Assembly (NCBI GenBank): GCA_023935145.1
Contig: CM043700.1
Span: 37,738,620 to 37,802,619, forward strand
Direction of reading: 5' to 3'
Source: Bretschneidera sinensis
Taxonomy: Eukaryota; Streptophyta; Magnoliopsida; Brassicales; Akaniaceae
Length of the DNA: 64,000 nucleotides
Of the stretch, positions 25,312-37,943 are shown in pieces. The notes beneath the pieces are model-generated. The model was not told the origin of the DNA and made no database searches. It saw only the letters and a program-made list of their open reading frames with translations. The position numbers and the translations under genes were made by a program. How positions within the stretch are numbered: the stretch's first letter is position 1; each line of letters starts with the position of its first letter.

Positions 25312-26169
25312 TATTTTAAAATATAAAAAAAATTAAAAACTTTTAAATTCTATTTATATATATACAAAAAAATTAATTTTTTTTAATAACTTAATAAAAA
25401 ATATTTATTTAATCAATTAAATAATAAATTTGACAAAAATTAAAAGATAAAAAGAGTAAAAAACAAGTCACCAATTCTTCATACGTGTACTCGAATTAAC
25501 TCATCCACGATTTAATATGCGGATCATATAGGAAACAGGTGCATGTGCAACAATGGTCCCTCTCCTATTCAAAGACTTTCATAATTTATCAATATCCAAT
25601 AATCATCGTCGTAATAAATGCATTGAAATCAATCGTCATTGATCACATCCATCTAATAAGGAGTATAAGAAAATAAACATTTAAATTATGACTAAGTCAA
25701 CATTGTTTTCACATGAACGATCAATATTAGAAGAAGTCCATTGAGAGCAATGTGGATTAACGTAGGTTAACGTTAAAGTGGGTACTTGACTTTTGAGTAA
25801 TATACGAAATGGTATGTAGTATAAGAAATGAAATTAGTTTTGCTTTTAGGTTTAGGTTTAGGGTCATTATTTTACTAAGTGGGTGGGTGCATTGGAGGGA
25901 ATGGGTGAGCGGTTAATTTAAGACTCTCAAAAGTGGTGGTAGCTTGACGAAGAAAGGTGCGCAGGTTAAACGAATCTTCTTTGTTACTGGTGGGCGTACG
26001 TTAAGCCAGTCCATTGTTTTTTTAGTAGAATTAGATTTAACAGACAAAACAAAACAAAGAAAAGAAAAGAAAAGAAAGAAAGGGAAAAAAAAGGAACCTA
26101 TACTTTTAGAGAGAGTAAATAACTGGAATTTTTAGAGTGAGAAAGAGTAGTAATCTTCGTTGATGATCG

Positions 26170-29100
26170 ATGTCGAAAATGAAGCATCTGCTGAGGAAGC
26201 TCCACATCGGCGGTGCGCTCAATGAGCACCAGAGATTAGACGAGGCCGTCTCGGCTGTGGTCAGCCCCAGCCCCAGTTCCAACCCGACACCTACGGAGGC
26301 ATCGACGGGGTCTTCTCCCGGGTCGGGCTCGGGAGCAATGGCGAGAATCGGGCCCGTCGAGTCGGTGGGGGCCGATCGTATCGCTGGGGACGGCGTGGAC
26401 TTCAATTTCTTGGAGGAGGAGTTCCAGGTACAGTTGGCCTTGGCGATCAGCGCCTCGGATCCCGAGGGGCGCGAGGATCCTGAGACGGCTCAGATCGACG
26501 CAGCCAAGCGGATTAGCCTCGGCTGCTCGGCTTCCGTCACCGACACCAATGCCCTCGTCGAATTCCTCACGCTTCGATACTGGGTGCGTTATATATTTTT
26601 TATTACATAGAAGCTATCACTTTTTAGGTTTTGGTTTTTACTGGATTAAGAGTTGATTAGTTAGGTCTATGGACTGTGGATCTTGTTATTTTTACCTATG
26701 GATAGTTATTAAATTGCATTTTCCATTTAAGTCATCTTCCTACTTATAGTAATTGAGAGTTATAAATATAGATTCTAGGGGGGTTTTGTTAATTTCCTAT
26801 TTTCAGTTTGGGATTGCGATGCAGTGTTATAGAATTCATGGCTAATTAGTTGGGGCTGTGGACTGTGAATGTTGCTTCTTTGTTTATGGCTGCATTTGAT
26901 TTGCATTACGAATTTGCAGACTTTTACTAGTAACGCTAATTTGGGAATATTTAGAACTTTATTTGATTCTCTCTCGTCTGAATATGGTATGTTGATGTGG
27001 TTGGTATGGGAATTAAGGTTAAATAGTTTGATTGAAGAATTTTGGATTTTATTGCTTTGTAATTTTGCTAGTTCTAGTTGGTTGTGCGTTTATTTTAGCT
27101 ACTCACCACTCTGGACTTAATGCTCTAGTTACAAGGTAATGAAAAATCATGGATGTTGGATCAATTTCTATGGATAGTTTGATTTGCTTATCAGGTTTTA
27201 TAAATTTTCCTTCCAAATTGTCGTAGTTGAAGTTATTTTGGGATGTGTTAGTAGCTTATCCATTGTAAATCTTTCATGTGATCATGCATGGGTTCATTTT
27301 TAAGAAACTATTTTCCTTAAAATGGAAGCAACTTCATTAACCTTGTTATTTTGTTTCCTTGACCTGTGGATGTAGAAATTAAGAGTTGACTTGGTGTTGC
27401 ATTTTGGGTTAAGATATTTATTCATTAAGGAGGAACTTCGGGAATTTTTTTATTATTCTGTTTACTGATGTTCTCGCATTGCATGTCAAGTTTGAATCAT
27501 CTTGCCCCTATATTAATTGAAGTTTTGCTAAATACAGTCATTGGGTATGTAATTACTGGTTTAATTCATTTTCTCAAATATCACGTTGATAGCATTAGGG
27601 TGAACTAGTTTGAATCTACTAAATGTGGATGGCTTGTTTATTTTATTACTTTACAGTCTTGTTTGCAGAGCCAGTTCACCACACCCCCCCCCCCCCCCAA
27701 AAAAAAAAAAAAAAAAAAAACAAACCATGACAATGATATCCTGTATTTGTTACTTATTTACTTGCTTTACAATAAGCCATTACGGACCTATTTCTTTGTT
27801 GTTATTTCTTGTTTGGAAATTGATTTATATGATAATGTAGATTGTTGGATTCTTACAGGTATGCAATGTTATTTGTTGAATTGTATGTAAATATACATTG
27901 TTTAATGAATTATGCAGTCCATCATGGTAGTGAGTATTATTCGTTTTCCTTCTTTGTTACTTCTCTTTTGTAAAGGTTTCTGGTCCTATTCTGTCTAAGA
28001 AATCATCAAAACTCTTTAGTTGCTAAGAACCTACAGAGAAGAGAAGAAACAGCAATCAGAATATTATGCTTTATTTGCTTATTGTTTCTCATTTGTAAAC
28101 TGCTTGCCTCAACATTGCCAAATGGTTGTAATAGGCCCTAGTTTGGGTGGACATTGTTGTTTTGCATGAGCTGAAAATTGCAAAGTCTTTAATAATCAAA
28201 TCTTAATGTTACTTCTTGTACTACCCTCCAATGTGGGCTAAATGGTGCATGACGAGTCTCCTTTAAATGAATCCAAGTCAATTTCTTTATTTCTCAAATA
28301 ATAATATTTTATTTAATTGACTATGATAAATATATTTTTTAGCTGATCTCGATATATGTCACTTGCAGAGCTATAAGGTTATAAATTACGATGAAAAAGT
28401 CATGGATGGATTTTATGATGTATATAGCATTACCTCGAATTCACTCACACAAGGGAAGATGCCATTGTTGGTGGATCTTCAAGCAATATCTATTTCAGAT
28501 AGTGTTGATTATGAAGTGATTTTGGTGAACCGCTTGGTTGATCGTGAACTGCAAGAGCTCGAGAAGAGAGCATATGCTGCATCGTTGGAGTTTCGAGTTT
28601 TGGAGCACATCTTGCTCTCAAGTTGTTTGATTCAGAAAATTGCTGATATAGTTGTTGAGAAAATGGGTGGTCCAGTTGGGGATGCTGATGAAATGTTGAG
28701 AAGGTGGAACTTGAGGAGTTATGAACTAAGGAATTCTCTGAATACTATCATCCTTCCACTTGGACGCCTTGATGTTGGTCTTTCACGTCACAGGGCCCTG
28801 CTTTTTAAGGTTAAAGCAACTTTTAACTTGTCTTAGAAGTTAAATTGGCTCATGGAAAATTATATTTGCAGATTTGCTTTTAAATTGGCTTGGAAACCTT
28901 CTTTTTTCTTTCTAGAGGTTATTAAAATGTTGGCTATTATCTTGCTGTTTCTATTGGTAAAGGTTTTTATTTTTGGAGGAAATATTGGGTGGAGTTAATT
29001 AAGCCATATTGCTGTTGCCAGGTGCTAGCTGATAGGATTAATCTTCCTTGTGTGCTGGTCAAAGGGAGCTACTATACTGGCACTGATGATGGGGCTGTGA

Positions 29101-32100
29101 ACTTGATCAAAATTGATGATGGAAGGTAATAACCTACATTTGATGTGAATTTGATTTGCTTGTATGCAAATAATGGGTGCATATGTGTTGTGCTTTAGAC
29201 AACTTGTTATGTGCTAGATCAAGTTTGACTGAAAAATTGATTTTCTTAATTTATAATGCTTGCATATGGTCTCTTTATAGAAATTTGGCGTTACTGTAGC
29301 TCCTTTATCTGTATTGTGGAGGGTGCAACTTTGAAAGTTATATACGACTGGGTAATCATTATTTGAGAAACATGTTTCAATCCGTGTAACAATGTTTTAA
29401 ATTCATCCACTGTTCAAGTATGATAAGTACAGTTCATTTCCTTTTGATAACCCTTGTTTTGAAGTTGTTGAATGTGTGGATTACTTTGTATCGAGTGCAT
29501 TAGATCAAGTTTGCATGCTCTATGTTATTCATTTTTCCCATTCCATCTTTCCCACTTAACGAATTTTTGTTGTCTTGTCAAAGAGAAGATATACAAGCTT
29601 GAGGGTTTGTGTGTAGTATCTGTCATGTTGAAATTGATCTCTTGTACTGATGCAGTGAATATATTATTGATCTAATGGGTGCTCCTGGGACGCTAATCCC
29701 TGCTGAAGTACCCAGCAGTCATCTGCCAAATTCTGGTTTGGATGTAAGGGGCTTTGCAGATCACCTGGACACCTTCCAAGCTTCATGTTTGCTTGACCAA
29801 GGAATTGGAACTGCAGCGGTTTCACCTTCCCTGAATGAAGGTCCTGATATTGGCACCTCAAGATCAGAGGAAGCATTATATGTGGGAACTCGTACAAACC
29901 AGGATCAGAAAAACATTGGCGAGAAGAATCAAACTGAGAGATTTGAAAATGATTTTGGGAAGCTAATTCAATCACTTTATAAATCAGGTGAAAGTTCTTT
30001 GGAGATTTATGGAAAACCATCATGTGCACAGAAAATGAAGGTTAAAAATGTTTCCAAATATGTCATAAGCGCAGCAAAGGACCCTGAATTTGCACAGAAA
30101 CTACATGCTGTTTTATTAGAGAGTGGTGCGTCACCTCCACCAGATTTGTTTCGGGATATTAATCCACTGGATCTGGCTGAACAGATTATGTTTGCACAAA
30201 TCCATCAAGCAAATGGGAGCAATGTGAATGACAATGTTCATTATCATTCAGATACGGTATCGTCAAGCCATGAACAGTCTCTTCTACCATCTGGAGTGAA
30301 CTCTTTGAACAATGTTATCTGTGATACTAAACAAAAACAGACAGCTGAAGGGGTAGATGAACATCAAAGACAATTAGAAACAAATGTCATAAAATCTCAT
30401 GTTTCACCCTCTGATACTACAAGTGACGGATTTGTGCTTGTTGCTGATAGACCACTTATTTTCGATAACAATGATTTGGGTAAAGAATCTGCCATTGAAT
30501 TTATGGAAGCTGCCAATAGCTGCCAGCGTGTTGCTTGTAATGGTCATAATGAGGGGGTTAACCCAATGCTGGGAGAGGTTGGGGAATGGGAAATTCTGTG
30601 GGAGGATCTTCAGATTGGTGAACGAATCGGTATCGGTAAGCTTTCGTTTCTGTTAATTTTAGACAGCAGTTGATATTATTAATCATAGGATGATAGTCTC
30701 ACGTCGTGTAACTTCTACTTCACTTTCCTTTGTTTTCCGGGTAATTCATACCACCATTCCTTTAATGATATCCATATTGTCATCCATATTGTAATGATTT
30801 TGCCCTTTTGATTCTTCTTTTTCCTTTCACCAGCACCAATTAAGATATCTTGGTGTTCCCTTTTCATTAGTTAGATAGAATGGAAGTCAGAAGAATTTTG
30901 ATCTGCAAAGATATAAACCTGCTTTGATAGTTCTCTCCGCTCTAATCTGTCTAAACTTGAGCTTGACTTCATGGTGGATATTCGTGCTGCCAGTGCTTTG
31001 GCCTTGTTTTAGCAAGAACTTGCATGTTTGGTCAGCATGACAAGCCACCCAAACAGGCTTGAATATGTCTCCAAGACCTGTCTTATCTTCAAATAATTTG
31101 CACAAAATTGGTCAAACCTGCTTCTCTGTGCCATGGGTTTTCAACGGGAGATTTATGGTAGTCAGAACCTCTGTTGAACATTGTTTCTCATCCTCATAGG
31201 CTTAGTGGGCCTGAGTTATCATATTTTCGCTATCTTGTGATTAGATCTATGAAGTGGTAGAATGTGGTGCTTGCTTGAGTATACTGAGGTTGTTCAACAA
31301 TATTAGTCTCAGACGTCTTATCTTGCAGGTTCATATGGAGAGGTTTACCGTGCAGAGTGGAATAGCACTGTAAGTTATATTTTAATATATCATTAATTGT
31401 GAATTCTATTATTGCATCTTTGCAAGTAATTTCATCTTATGAACTTCTGGGAGTATCGTATCACATTTCATACTTTCATTAACTCTTTGATGACAGCAGT
31501 GAGGTTGAGTATTCAAAATTTCAGTTGTTATTGAACTTATTATACACTAAAATGACAATGTTTATTTCCAAAATTCTTGAATGGAATGTTTTGTACATCT
31601 TTACCGAGAAAAAGAATTGAGATTTAACTCTACCTTACAGCCCATCATAATTAATATGCATAGGAAGTTTAAAAAGTTCTTGGAACTTTTCTAATTGCTT
31701 CAGGCGACATTTGGACCTCTTTAAGCAAATGTACTTTAAGCATGCTTAAAGTGGTTCCCAAACGTCATCTGAGTAGCTCTTTAATAGGAGCTTCTGGATT
31801 AAAATTCCTATTTCTGTTTATTGGTAACAGTAAATGGCTTCTTCTCGAAATTCTTGAATATAACATATCATGGTTCATTCATGTTTCTTGCTTATTGGTC
31901 TTTCTTCGTGATATAAATTTCCTTTGGTGTCACAGGAAGTTGCTGTTAAGAAGTTTCTAGACCAAGGTTTCTCTGGTGATGCATTGGCTCAGTTTAAATC
32001 TGAAGTAAGCTCTAGAAATGAACTTTTTTTTTTTTTCATGTATTATTGGTCTTTTGTGAGCAAGATGCTCCTGTATGATTGGTTTTAGTCATATATTAAG

Positions 32101-34235
32101 TATTCTCCTGCTGTTTGTTCTGTGTAGGTTGAATTAATGTTAAGGTTGAGACACCCTAATGTTGTTCTTTTTATGGGAGCAGTTACTCGCCCTCCACATT
32201 TCTCTATACTGACAGAGTTTCTACCCAGGTTGATAGCTTTATAAGATTGATATAGAACATTAAGTTTCGTTTAAATTATTATGGCCTTGGCCGGTGTTTT
32301 AGTTTGAAAGTTAAATTACAATATAATTTTTTTCTTCTCCTTTATTCAGAAACTGTGTGTTTGTGTAATAGATTTTTCTTTCTATCATTCTTTGATAACC
32401 TATTAATCAGGAGTATGATTCTTTTTCCCATGCATTCATGTCGAGGATATATCAATGTGCATTATAAATATTATCTTGGTTTCTCGATACCAAATAAAAT
32501 AAAATTCTTGTTGCTTGTTCTGTTGTCTTGTTCCTCATTGATATGCAGGGGGAGTTTATATAGGTTACTGCATCGTCCCAATCCTCAGCTTGATGAAAAG
32601 AGGAAAATGAGAATGGCTCTTGATGTGGTATGAGTTGGAGAAATAAAATCTCTTTTTGGTTATTTTATTTGGTTTCATGTGCATCCTCTTCCTCCGTATT
32701 GGGTTTTCTATTGTTTTTCAAGGCTTTTTGATTTGTGTGCAGGCCAAAGGAATGAATTACTTGCACTCAAGCCATCCTACTATTGTGCATCGAGATCTGA
32801 AGTCTCCAAATCTTCTTGTTGATAAAAATTGGGTTGTAAAGGTTTGCTCAAACGAAATTCTGCATTTCAGTTCTTTCTTCATTTTTTACTTACAAAAAAA
32901 GTTCTTTCTTCAATTTGTACTGTTCCATTTGAAATTCGACGGACTGCTTCACATTTTGCTTACAAAAAACAATTGAATCTTTTCCAACATATTGTTCATT
33001 CTCTTTACAGGTTTGTGATTTTGGATTGTCACGCATGAAACATCACACTTTTCTGTCATCGAAATCTACTGCTGGAACGGTTAGTCTTTTCCTTACTCAG
33101 CAATTATCATCATCTCACTCCTCCCCTTTCCACCAAAAAGGAGTATTCCCACAAAAAAGTGTTGTGTTTTTTCCTTCGAAAGTTACTGTAATGATAAGCA
33201 CCGAAACATCACACTTTTCTGTCATCGAAATCTACTGCTGGAACGGTTAGTCTTTTCCTTACTCAGCAATTATCATCATCTCACTCCTCCCCTTTCCACC
33301 AAAAAAGAGTATTCCCACAAAAAAGTGTTGTGTTTTTTCCTTCGAAAGTTACTGTAATGATAAGCACCATTTTGCTTTATCAAGTAAAAGTTTGCTGTTG
33401 GACTGCAGCCTGAATGGATGGCACCAGAAGTTTTGAGGAATGAACCAGCCAATGAGAAGTGAGTGTTAAATCAATAAAGAGATTTTACCTTCTATGTTGC
33501 ATTAGATTGATACTTTTATTGGAAGTTTTTATTGGGTATGTTTCTAATGCTGGCATGGTTGCAGATGTGATGTGTACAGTTTTGGTGTGATTTTGTGGGA
33601 GTTGGTCACCTCATGTGTCCCTTGGAGAGGCTTGAATCCAATGCAGGTCGTTGGAGCTGTTGGCTTCCAGAATAGGCGTCTTGAAATTCCAGATGATGTT
33701 GATCCAGCAGTTGCACAGATCATAAGCGACTGTTGGCAAATGTAAGTTCTAGACCTTGTAAATTTGTGTATTTTTATTTGGATTATCAGATGATAACGTA
33801 TCTTCTCAAATGAGCTTTTTTGTTCTTTTCATTAGAATACCACAGCTTGATGCATAAAATGCTGATTTTTTTGTCAAATTAAAAGGATCGCCGAAATTGT
33901 TGGAAATGTTTTCATCAAATTGAAAACCTTTTCAGCGGGCTTTTTCAATAAAAACCAGTTGTCGGATTTTATTCAGTTCAGATTCTATTTTGCAACATCA
34001 AATAGTCAATTATACTGAAAAGTTGTGCTTTATGATGGATTGCTCAGCTGCAATAATTTTGCGGATTCTACTTGTTAGCTTTACTACTTTTTGGTAACTC
34101 GTGCCATGAATCTTTCGCAGGGAGCCCCATATACGCCCCTCTTTCACACAGCTCATGTACCGTCTCAAGCGTCTTCAACGACTACATGTTGATAAAACAA
34201 ACATCACAAATAAAACTTCAGAGTCATTGGAATAG
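26170..34235 (+). CDS. Raf-like MAPKKK of the EDR1/SIS8 group (serine/threonine kinase)
   Basis: Thirteen exons join in phase: 26170-26583, 28369-28809, 29022-29125, 29656-30635, 31329-31369, 31936-32004, 32128-32228, 32549-32627, 32743-32841, 33011-33079, 33409-33458, 33565-33741, 34121-34235. The protein is 912 residues. The N-terminus ([15 protein letters not shown]) and residues about 80-320 form the EDR1 domain that marks CTR1/EDR1-type Raf-like kinases. A long linker (about 330-620) is probably disordered. The C-terminal kinase domain has GIGSYGEV near 644-651, the lysine K665 in [14 protein letters not shown] with D761, DFG with D779, and APE ending at E806, so all catalytic residues are present. 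Relatives regulate defence, senescence, sugar and salt responses as upstream kinases. It looks closer to SIS8/At1g18160 than to EDR1 itself, judged from memory of the N-terminus. Intron 10 carries a partial copy of exon 10. Confidence 0.94.
27684..27720. repeat. C15-A22 homopolymer junction in kinase intron 1
   Basis: Fifteen C bases are followed directly by about 22 A bases. Lengths of such runs are often miscalled. Confidence 0.85.
31703..31770. repeat. Short foldback element in kinase intron 5
   Basis: The left half (ggcgacatttgg, acct, ctttaagca) is the inverted complement of the right half (tgcttaaag, tggt, tcccaaacgtcatc) with a few mismatches. It forms a hairpin of about 30 base pairs with a very short loop. 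It looks like a minimal MITE. Confidence 0.7.
33037..33368 (+). repeat. 166-bp tandem duplication spanning exon 10 and its donor
   Basis: The copies are 33037-33202 and 33203-33368, head to tail. I see one mismatch (ccaaaaaggag against ccaaaaaagag). The first copy contains the last 43 bases of exon 10 ([14 protein letters not shown] region) and the gttagtc donor. The second copy repeats both inside the intron, so a duplicate donor lies at 33246. Because 166 is not a multiple of three, use of the second donor shifts the frame; a stop (tag) occurs at 33248-33250 if the intervening intron is read through. Confidence 0.95.
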
Positions 34236-35373
34236 CGCCCACTGTAATAATAGCTAGAGTTGTGTTCTTGGTTCGAAGAGCCAGATCAGCCAGATTTTTT
34301 TTCCTTTTTGTTGCAAAGAAAGTTCAAGATGCTGGATTGGGAAGTGTTGGTTCATTCAAAGTGGGGGCTTAACACATCCCGTTCAGAAGAGTGGAGGTCC
34401 TCTTAATCAGACAAACTGCACAAGAGCAGTGGAGGAGGATACCATCGAAATGTTTTTTTTAAGTGGTATAAATAGGTAGTTTCGGTCTACTTGTAAGAAA
34501 AGAAAAAAGGAAAGAAAACAAAGAAAAATAAAAAAAAGAAAAAAGAAAATAAAAATCATTCAGGTTCTGTATCTGGGGAGGTCTTGTTTGGGTAAGCAAA
34601 TCCCAACTCTTGAAATTGTAAACATGTGATCTCTGCAGGTAACTGTGTAAAAAGAAAGAGAAAAAAAAAAGAATTATTTGCATAAAATGCGTCTGTTTAT
34701 CTTTACGTATTTGTTTACCATCATTGATTGGGTTTGATACAACAAATTTCTGCTATTATATTGCAAGTATCCAAAATATTTTACATTCTGGTTTTGTGTT
34801 TTAATGTTTTTTGTTATATTTTAAATATGATTAATTTACATCTCGGATAATCAATGGGCTCTTAATTAAAATTTTAATCAAATTAAAATTATGATAATAA
34901 TACATTTAACGCCTTTTGGCATTTATTATGGATATTCCGATGCTTTTAAAATAAAAAACAATTTGCTTTGAGTGGTAAGTATCTTCTTAAGAATTTTACT
35001 TTTAACTTTTAGTGATAAAACGTATGGTAGTTTGTGATTAAGTTATGTTTTTTGCTTTTACCACAACGAAAGTCAATTTACTTTTTTTCCTCAATTTTTC
35101 TTTTTCGTTTTAACTTGAAAACCAATTGATCCTAACCTTTGATCACGATCCTATGTTTTGGGAAATCTTTAACCCACCAATGGCATCTTAGATTTTCAAT
35201 CAAGAACCAAAATTATTGAATATATGCAAATAAAAATACTAAAACCCAAAATTTCTTGAATTTAAGCAAATAAAAATACTAAAATCCCAAGTAAGACAGA
35301 AGAAAAATCTCAAACTTGGAATCTGGATAAAGAGGAAGGAATAAGAGTTGGGGATAATAGAATTCACACAGCC
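34236..35373. other. Intergenic region between the kinase and CGLD27 genes
   Basis: This contains the kinase 3' UTR, a purine-rich run at 34496-34555 (gaaaaaagaaaa type), and AT-rich sequence. The phrase gcaaataaaaatactaaaa appears twice, near 35226 and 35266. No exon is seen. Confidence 0.5.
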
Positions 35374-37943
35374 ATGGCTACTACACTCCTTCTCCACCTC
35401 TCACCAAAAGCACACCCATCAATCTCTCTCTCTCCCCCATCACCCATCATCCCATTCACCAACATCAGAATCCACCGCCATCACTTCCTAGATAAAAATC
35501 CAATTCCCAAACTACCCTTGCCATCATCATACAGAAATGGAAATGGAAGCAACACCCCACCACTACCAGAGACCGAGTGCCCTGTTCCACTGGAACAACA
35601 GCCCATAAACGAGTACCAATCCCTCTCTACCTCCTTTCCCTTCTCTTGGGCCTCTGGTGATTTCGTTGAGTACTGCTCCAGATTGTTCGTCACTGGTGCT
35701 TCTTTTGCGCTCTTTATTGGGCTACCCGTTGCCTGGTTTGGCTCCGTGGGACCTGAATCCGAGCCCTTGAAGCGAATTCTTGCGGCTGTTTCAAGTGGGG
35801 TTATTGTTGTTACTCTTGCCGTTGTGAGGATGTATCTGGGTTGGGCTTACGTTGGGAATCGGTTGCTCAGTGCCACTGTTGAGTGTAATTGCTCTGTTCT
35901 TCGTCTTAGTTTTTTTTCGAAGTTTTATAATTTGGTTGCTAAGGAATCTCTAGAAAATGAATGCAAAATAAATTTTGAATTATGGGTTTTGTGTTATTTT
36001 GATCACTCTCCACAGAATCATAATTGCAATTGGGGCATTGGTTTTTAGTAGTATGGTAAATTGGTAAGCAATGAGATGTCTAGGATTTGAAATTTGATGT
36101 TCTTTCTTTTCATGTGCTTTCTCGGTATCCAGATGCTTTCTTTATGATTCTGTGTCATTGATCGAGTGGTTTTTGCATCCCTTCTTTCTTGCAGATGAAG
36201 AGACGGGCTGGTACGATGGTCAGGTAAAATATCTAGTTATTGTTTCCATAATTTGATGCTGTTTATTTTTTCCCCAGAAATTAAAAACTCACCTAATTGA
36301 TGTTGGGATTCAGGTGCAAAAAATTAGTATCAAGCTTCCTGTTTTTTACTAAGTACCCATTATTTTGCTCTGCTGTAGTTAGAAACAAACATTCTTATGA
36401 ACTACTCCATACTATTAAACACTGCTTGATTGAAGCTTGAAACGGATTTCATCAACAGATATGGGTGAAGACTGCTGAAGTTTTGGCAAGAGACAGGCTT
36501 CTTGGTTCATTTTCAGTAAGTAATCTGTACTTGAAGTACTGGTGTATCTTCTTAACCCTGATCCTTGTAAACTATGTACTATTGACACTCATTGAACTTA
36601 AAAAAGAAGAAGGTGAAAAAAAAGAAAGATGAATAGTTATCCTCTGAATATAACAAATAAATTGTTGGGGAAGAATATATCTTCTTTAACAACTTAAAGT
36701 AAAATGAAAATTCATTAGCACTTGATTTATTTAGTAACTAGAACTTAAATTGCGGGAATTCATTCCAATCTGAATCAATTATATTTTCAAGAACTTTTAA
36801 GGTGTGTTTAGTAGGAGAGAAAAGTGGGCGGAAAGAAAACTAGGAGTAATGAAAAGTGAGTGGATTCCATTTTGCCTTGTTTAGTAGAAGAGAATGGGGA
36901 GAGTAAAGAAAACTAAGAGGATTAATGTTTTCCTCTTACATGTACAAATCACAATTCTCCCAATTGAGAGGATGGGAGAGTGGAAAATGAGAGAGAGAAA
37001 AGAGATAATTTTCCCAATTAATCCCCATCTAATCTCTCAAATAAACATTTTGAAGGGTGTTATGGTAAAAATGACATTATTTGCATTTTGTTTCCTCCCA
37101 TTTTCCACTCTACTAAACAAGGGTAGGAGAAAACTATTTTTTTTCCTCTTAGTTTTTCATCCTCTTTATTGAGCACATGAAGGAAAAAGTCAATCTTCTT
37201 ACTTTTCTATCTTTCTAATTTTCCATTTCTCACTTTTCTTTTCTCCAACTTCTCTCATGCTAAACACACCCTTAGGTTATGATTGGTAGAAAAGAAAAGT
37301 GAGAGGAAAGAAGAGGGAGAGAGAAAAAAAGTGAGTGGAGAGCATTTTTCTTTTGTTTAGTTGGAAAGAAAAGTGAGAATTGAGGTTTTTTCTCACATAT
37401 ACAAATCATAGTCCTTTCACATTGGGAGGATTGGTAAGTGGAAGTAGAATAACGTTCTTTTCCAAAAACATGAATGGAAATGTCAATATTTTTTTTTTCT
37501 CTCACTCTCTCTCTCTATTCTTTCCTCACACTTTTCTTTTTCTCTTGCTTTGTCTCTACCAGTCATAGCTTATAAACCATGTTTTAGCAGCCACTTTGGG
37601 AAAATGTCACCATATCAGAGATTAGTTTTGGAAAATTAACAAGAAAATTGTTCACTTAATGAAATGCATAATTCGTTCATCTTACTCAAAAGCCTCTCCC
37701 TCTTCTTCTGTTTGTCTCTTGTAGGTCAAGTCTGTGCTGAGCAGACTAAAGTATACTCTAGTAAGTCTAGCTGCATCGCTATTTGTATGTATTCTTCTCC
37801 TCATCAATATAGAGGGAGGCCAAAAGGTCTCTTACATGACCTCCAAAGGAGCTGGGGATAGAGTTATTCCTGGAGTTTACAATGATGATTCTGCAAGATT
37901 ATTTGAACCAGATGCATTCTGTGGTGAACCTGCTCTTCCTTGA
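35374..37943 (+). CDS. CGLD27: CGLD27-like plastid protein (Ycf36/DUF1230 family)
   Basis: Four exons, 35374-35884, 36195-36223, 36459-36515 and 37725-37943, give 271 residues. The first donor (GAG T|GTAATT) restores the conserved YEETGWYDGQ across the join. Residues 1 to about 60 are rich in S, P and H and lack acidic residues, a chloroplast transit peptide. The DUF1230 body follows, with CPVPLEQQPINEYQSL, two hydrophobic segments near 108-128 and 134-156, the conserved WAYVGNRLLSATVEYEE, and IWVKTAEVLARDRLLGSFSVKSVL. A third hydrophobic segment (TLVSLAASLFVCILLLIN) follows, and the C-terminal tail is PGVYNDDSARLFEPDAFCGEP. Three membrane spans suggest a thylakoid or envelope protein. The family is conserved in cyanobacteria, algae (plastid ycf36) and plants. 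Its biochemical role is not settled. Intron 3 hosts two MITEs. Confidence 0.93.
36800..37271. mobile_element. Tourist-like MITE, element 1 of a back-to-back pair
   Basis: Ends aggtgtgtttagtaggag and ctctcatgctaaacacaccc are inverted repeats. TTA stands before (36797-36799) and after (37272-37274), the target duplication of PIF/Harbinger-type MITEs. Internal sequence is rich in gagagaaaag on one side and ttttctcc on the other. It lies in intron 3 of the CGLD27 gene. Confidence 0.85.
37275..37569. mobile_element. Tourist-like MITE, element 2 of a back-to-back pair
   Basis: The left end (ggttatgattggtaga) and right end (tctaccagtcatagc) are inverted repeats. The same TTA that closes element 1 (37272-37274) opens this one, and TTA follows at 37570-37572. 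Terminal sequences differ from element 1, so this is another subfamily. Confidence 0.82.

Larger units (their letters stand above)
19558..26169. other. Gene-poor AT-rich intergenic region
   Basis: After the GLDP 3' UTR this 6.6 kb shows no convincing exon on either strand. It contains a SINE (22931-23100), trinucleotide and dinucleotide microsatellites, and a very AT-rich stretch at 21180-21940. That stretch is bounded by loosely inverted phrases (ctaagggggcctccttttg and ccaaacgagtcctaag) and may be an old MITE. The last 230 bases before 26170 are purine-rich (aagaaaagaaaag), probably the kinase leader. Confidence 0.5.
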
